Shown piece after piece: positions 4,912-6,705 of a DNA stretch of 6,705 nt. The notes beneath the pieces were generated by a model, which saw only the letters and a program-made list of their open reading frames with translations, was not told where the DNA came from and did not search any database. The stretch comes from JBDRGD01 sp043818095. Lineage in GTDB: Bacteria > Chloroflexota > Dehalococcoidia > Dehalococcoidales > RBG-16-60-22. Both the position numbers and the translations under genes were made by a program. Position 1 is the first letter of the stretch, and each line of letters begins with the position of its first letter. The DNA lies in NCBI GenBank assembly GCA_043818095.1, contig JBDRGD010000083.1, positions 1-6,705 on the forward strand, in the 5' to 3' direction.

Positions 4912-6324
4912 CTGACCGACAGCCCGATCAAGTTCGGCACAGACGGCTGGCGCGCCGTCATCGCGGAGGACTTCACCTTCGCCAACGTGCGCGCCTGCGC
5001 TCAGGGCGTGGCGGACTACGTCCATGAACGCGGCATGGCGGACCGCGGCCTGATTATCGGCAATGACACCCGCTTCGCCTCGGAAGATTTCGCCGCCGCC
5101 GCGGAGGTGATTGCCGCCAACGGTATCAAAGCCCACCTCTGCCCCAAACCCGCCCCGACCCCGGTCATCAGCTACGGCGTGCCCACCATGAAGACCGCCG
5201 GCGCCATCATCATCACCGCCAGCCACAACCCGGCACGGTGGAACGGCTTCAAGTACAAGGACGAGCACGGCTCCAGCGCCAGCGAGGAGACCACCGCCCG
5301 GATTGAGCAGCTGGTCAACCAGGCTTTACGCTCGGGAAAAGTCCGGCGGGAAGCGGGAGCGGGGCAAAAACCCGTGACCGCGGACCTGGACCCGCTCTAC
5401 TTTGCCCAGATGCACCGCCTGGTGGACGTGGACGGGATACGGGAAGCGGGCCTGCCGATCGTCTATGACGCCATGTACGGGGCGGGGATCGGCTACCTGA
5501 AAAAGCTGCTGGCGGGCGGTAAAACCAGACTGAGCCAAATCAACGGGGAGCGCAACCCCCTTTTCCCCGGCATCCAGCCGGAACCGATTGCCCGGAACCT
5601 GGCCCGGCTCTCCGCCGCGGTGCGGCGCGGGAAAGCCCGCGTGGGACTGGCCACGGACGGCGATGCCGACCGCATGGGCATCGTCGATGAAAAGGGCGTT
5701 TTTCTGACGCAGTTGCAGGTCTTCGCCCTGATCTGTCTCTACCTGCTGGAGGTCCGCGGTGAGCGCGGCGCCATCGTCAAGACGCTGACCACCACCAGCA
5801 TGACCTACCGCCTGGGAGAGCTTTTCCGCGTGCCCGTGTTCGAGACGGCGGTGGGCTTCAAGTATGTCGCCCCGAAGATGCTGGCGGAGAATGCGCTTAT
5901 CGGCGGGGAGGAGAGCGGGGGCTACGGCTTCCGCGGCCACGTGCTGGAGAGGGACGGCATCCTCGCCAATCTCTACTTCCTGGACTTCCTGGTGCGCACC
6001 GGCAAATCGCCGTCCGAGCTGCTGGCATACCTCTACCGCAAGGTCGGCCCCCACCATTACCGCCGCAACGACGTCGAGTTTCCCGCCAGCGAGCGTGAGA
6101 CCATCACCCGCCGTGTCCGCGAGCACCATCCGGAGAGTATCGACGGCACGAAGGTCGTGAAGATTGACACCACGGACGGCTTCCGCTTCATGCTGGCGGA
6201 TAACAGCTGGTTACTCATCCGCTTTTCCGGAACCGAGCCCATCCTGCGCGTCTACGCGGAGACGGACTCCGTTCCCCGGGCGGAAAAGCTTATTAAACTG
6301 GGCAGGCAAATCGCCGGTGTCTGA
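4912..6324 (+). CDS. pgm: Phosphoglucomutase/phosphomannomutase family protein (alpha-D-phosphohexomutase)
   Basis: The enzyme interconverts glucose-6-phosphate and glucose-1-phosphate, and often mannose phosphates, through a phosphoserine and a glucose-1,6-bisphosphate intermediate. With CTG as start the protein has 470 residues, a normal family length, and all four domain signatures are present. These are FGTDGWR (8-14), TASHNP with phosphoserine Ser104, the metal-binding loop DGDADR with Asp249, Asp251 and Asp253, the sugar-binding GEESGG (332-337) and the phosphate-binding RFSGTEP (437-443). The first conventional start in frame is GTG 4987. Using it would delete 25 residues, including the conserved FGTDGWRAVIAEDFTF segment that this family needs. 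The GGAGG at 4900-4904 is correctly spaced for CTG 4912. An ATG misread as CTG is the main alternative. It is followed after 19 nt by the isomerase gene, so the two form an operon supplying glucose-1-P to GlgC and glucose-6-P to OtsA. Sugar specificity between glucose and mannose is not decided by sequence. Confidence 0.92.
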   Translation: MTDSPIKFGTDGWRAVIAEDFTFANVRACAQGVADYVHERGMADRGLIIGNDTRFASEDFAAAAEVIAANGIKAHLCPKPAPTPVISYGVPTMKTAGAIIITASHNPARWNGFKYKDEHGSSASEETTARIEQLVNQALRSGKVRREAGAGQKPVTADLDPLYFAQMHRLVDVDGIREAGLPIVYDAMYGAGIGYLKKLLAGGKTRLSQINGERNPLFPGIQPEPIARNLARLSAAVRRGKARVGLATDGDADRMGIVDEKGVFLTQLQVFALICLYLLEVRGERGAIVKTLTTTSMTYRLGELFRVPVFETAVGFKYVAPKMLAENALIGGEESGGYGFRGHVLERDGILANLYFLDFLVRTGKSPSELLAYLYRKVGPHHYRRNDVEFPASERETITRRVREHHPESIDGTKVVKIDTTDGFRFMLADNSWLLIRFSGTEPILRVYAETDSVPRAEKLIKLGRQIAGV

Positions 6325-6343
6325 CCGGAAAAGGGAGGCCGCA

Positions 6344-6705
6344 ATGACGATTCGCGTGAACCTGGACAATCTCTCCATCCAGCAGCAGTATGACCCGGAG
6401 GGCATGCTGGCCGCCATCCGGGACCTACCCGACCAGTGCCGGCAGGCGTGGCAGGAAACGATGGCTTTCAACCTGCCGGAAAGCTACACCAGGGTGAACA
6501 AAGCCGTCGTCCTGGGCATGGGCGGCTCCGCCATCGGCAGCGACCTGGTGCGCAGCCTGGTCCTCACGGAAGCAAAAATCCCCATTATCATCCAGCGTGA
6601 TTACGACCTGCCCGCCTTCGTCGATGACAAAACACTGGTCATCGCCTCGAGCTATTCGGGAAACACCGAAGAGACCCTCAACGCCTTCGAGCAGGCGCTC
6701 AAAAC
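6344..6705 (+). CDS. Bifunctional phosphoglucose/phosphomannose isomerase, 5' part only
   Basis: The open frame runs off the window end after 120 complete codons. Its start is ATG 6344 with AGGGAGG at 6332-6338, spaced 5 nt. The visible part is the N-terminal SIS sugar-phosphate-binding domain. It has a glycine-rich GMGGSAIGSD (58-67) after a beta strand and SSYSGNTEET (102-111), the signature of the archaeal-type PGI/PMI family, which interconverts fructose-6-P with glucose-6-P and with mannose-6-P. Full family members are about 300-350 residues, so roughly two thirds of the gene, including the second SIS domain and catalytic residues, lies outside. The 19-nt gap behind the mutase gene implies co-transcription. 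The pairing makes sense because both enzymes act on glucose and mannose phosphates. Another SIS-domain isomerase is possible but less likely given these two motifs. Confidence 0.85.
   Translation, partial: MTIRVNLDNLSIQQQYDPEGMLAAIRDLPDQCRQAWQETMAFNLPESYTRVNKAVVLGMGGSAIGSDLVRSLVLTEAKIPIIIQRDYDLPAFVDDKTLVIASSYSGNTEETLNAFEQALK

Noticed and set aside
4987..4989. GTG at 4987 as the start of the phosphohexomutase
   Set aside because: It removes the conserved FGTDGWR segment and lacks a well placed Shine-Dalgarno; CTG 4912 has both.
4579..5268. A 229-codon - strand frame spanning the divergent region into the mutase gene
   Set aside because: It would cover the otsA promoter and antisense parts of two certain genes, and its translation has no known motif.
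1..6705. A novel defence, mobile or biosynthetic gene cluster
   Set aside because: All six genes belong to well known sugar-phosphate, sugar-nucleotide and trehalose enzyme families; there are no transposase, recombinase, nuclease, toxin or direct-repeat-array signals.

Overview
The window is a compact, GC-rich bacterial sugar-nucleotide and trehalose locus with six protein genes, the last cut by the window edge. I found no RNA gene, mobile element, CRISPR array or prophage sequence. The GlgC-type protein (start region with RAKPAVPFAGKYR), the SNREPY-type OtsA and the phosphohexomutase next to an SIS-domain phosphoglucose/phosphomannose isomerase together suggest a GC-rich Chloroflexota, possibly Dehalococcoidia-like. 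This is family resemblance from memory, not a search, and confidence in the taxon is low to moderate.

Layout. Bases 1-107 are an upstream regulatory region with a perfect 16-nt palindrome, a TATAAT -10 box and a good Shine-Dalgarno. On the + strand follow glgC (ADP-glucose pyrophosphorylase, 108-1373) and, 2 nt later, a galT-like HIT-family nucleotidylyltransferase (1376-2464). On the - strand, running towards them, is otsA-otsB (4723 down to 2439), with a 4-nt ATGA overlap between the two genes. The 3' ends of galT and otsB overlap tail to tail by 26 bp. A 188-bp divergent intergenic region (4724-4911) carries a strong candidate promoter for otsAB on the - strand and a weaker one for the + strand. 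The + strand then has a phosphoglucomutase/phosphomannomutase (4912-6324), which appears to start at CTG, and the beginning of a bifunctional phosphoglucose/phosphomannose isomerase (6344 to the window end).

The genes join into one pathway. The isomerase interconverts fructose-6-P and glucose-6-P, and the mutase makes glucose-1-P. GlgC makes ADP-glucose, and OtsA joins an NDP-glucose to glucose-6-P. OtsB then releases trehalose. The GalT-like protein could link these pools to UDP-sugars, or could act on ADP-glucose. No UDP-glucose pyrophosphorylase and no glycogen synthase is visible here, so ADP-glucose from GlgC may be the glucosyl donor for OtsA. This is central carbohydrate metabolism rather than a new defence or mobile system. 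The points most worth following are the non-canonical start of the mutase, the operator-like palindrome before glgC, the possible ADP-glucose chemistry of the GalT-like protein, and the overlapping convergent operons.
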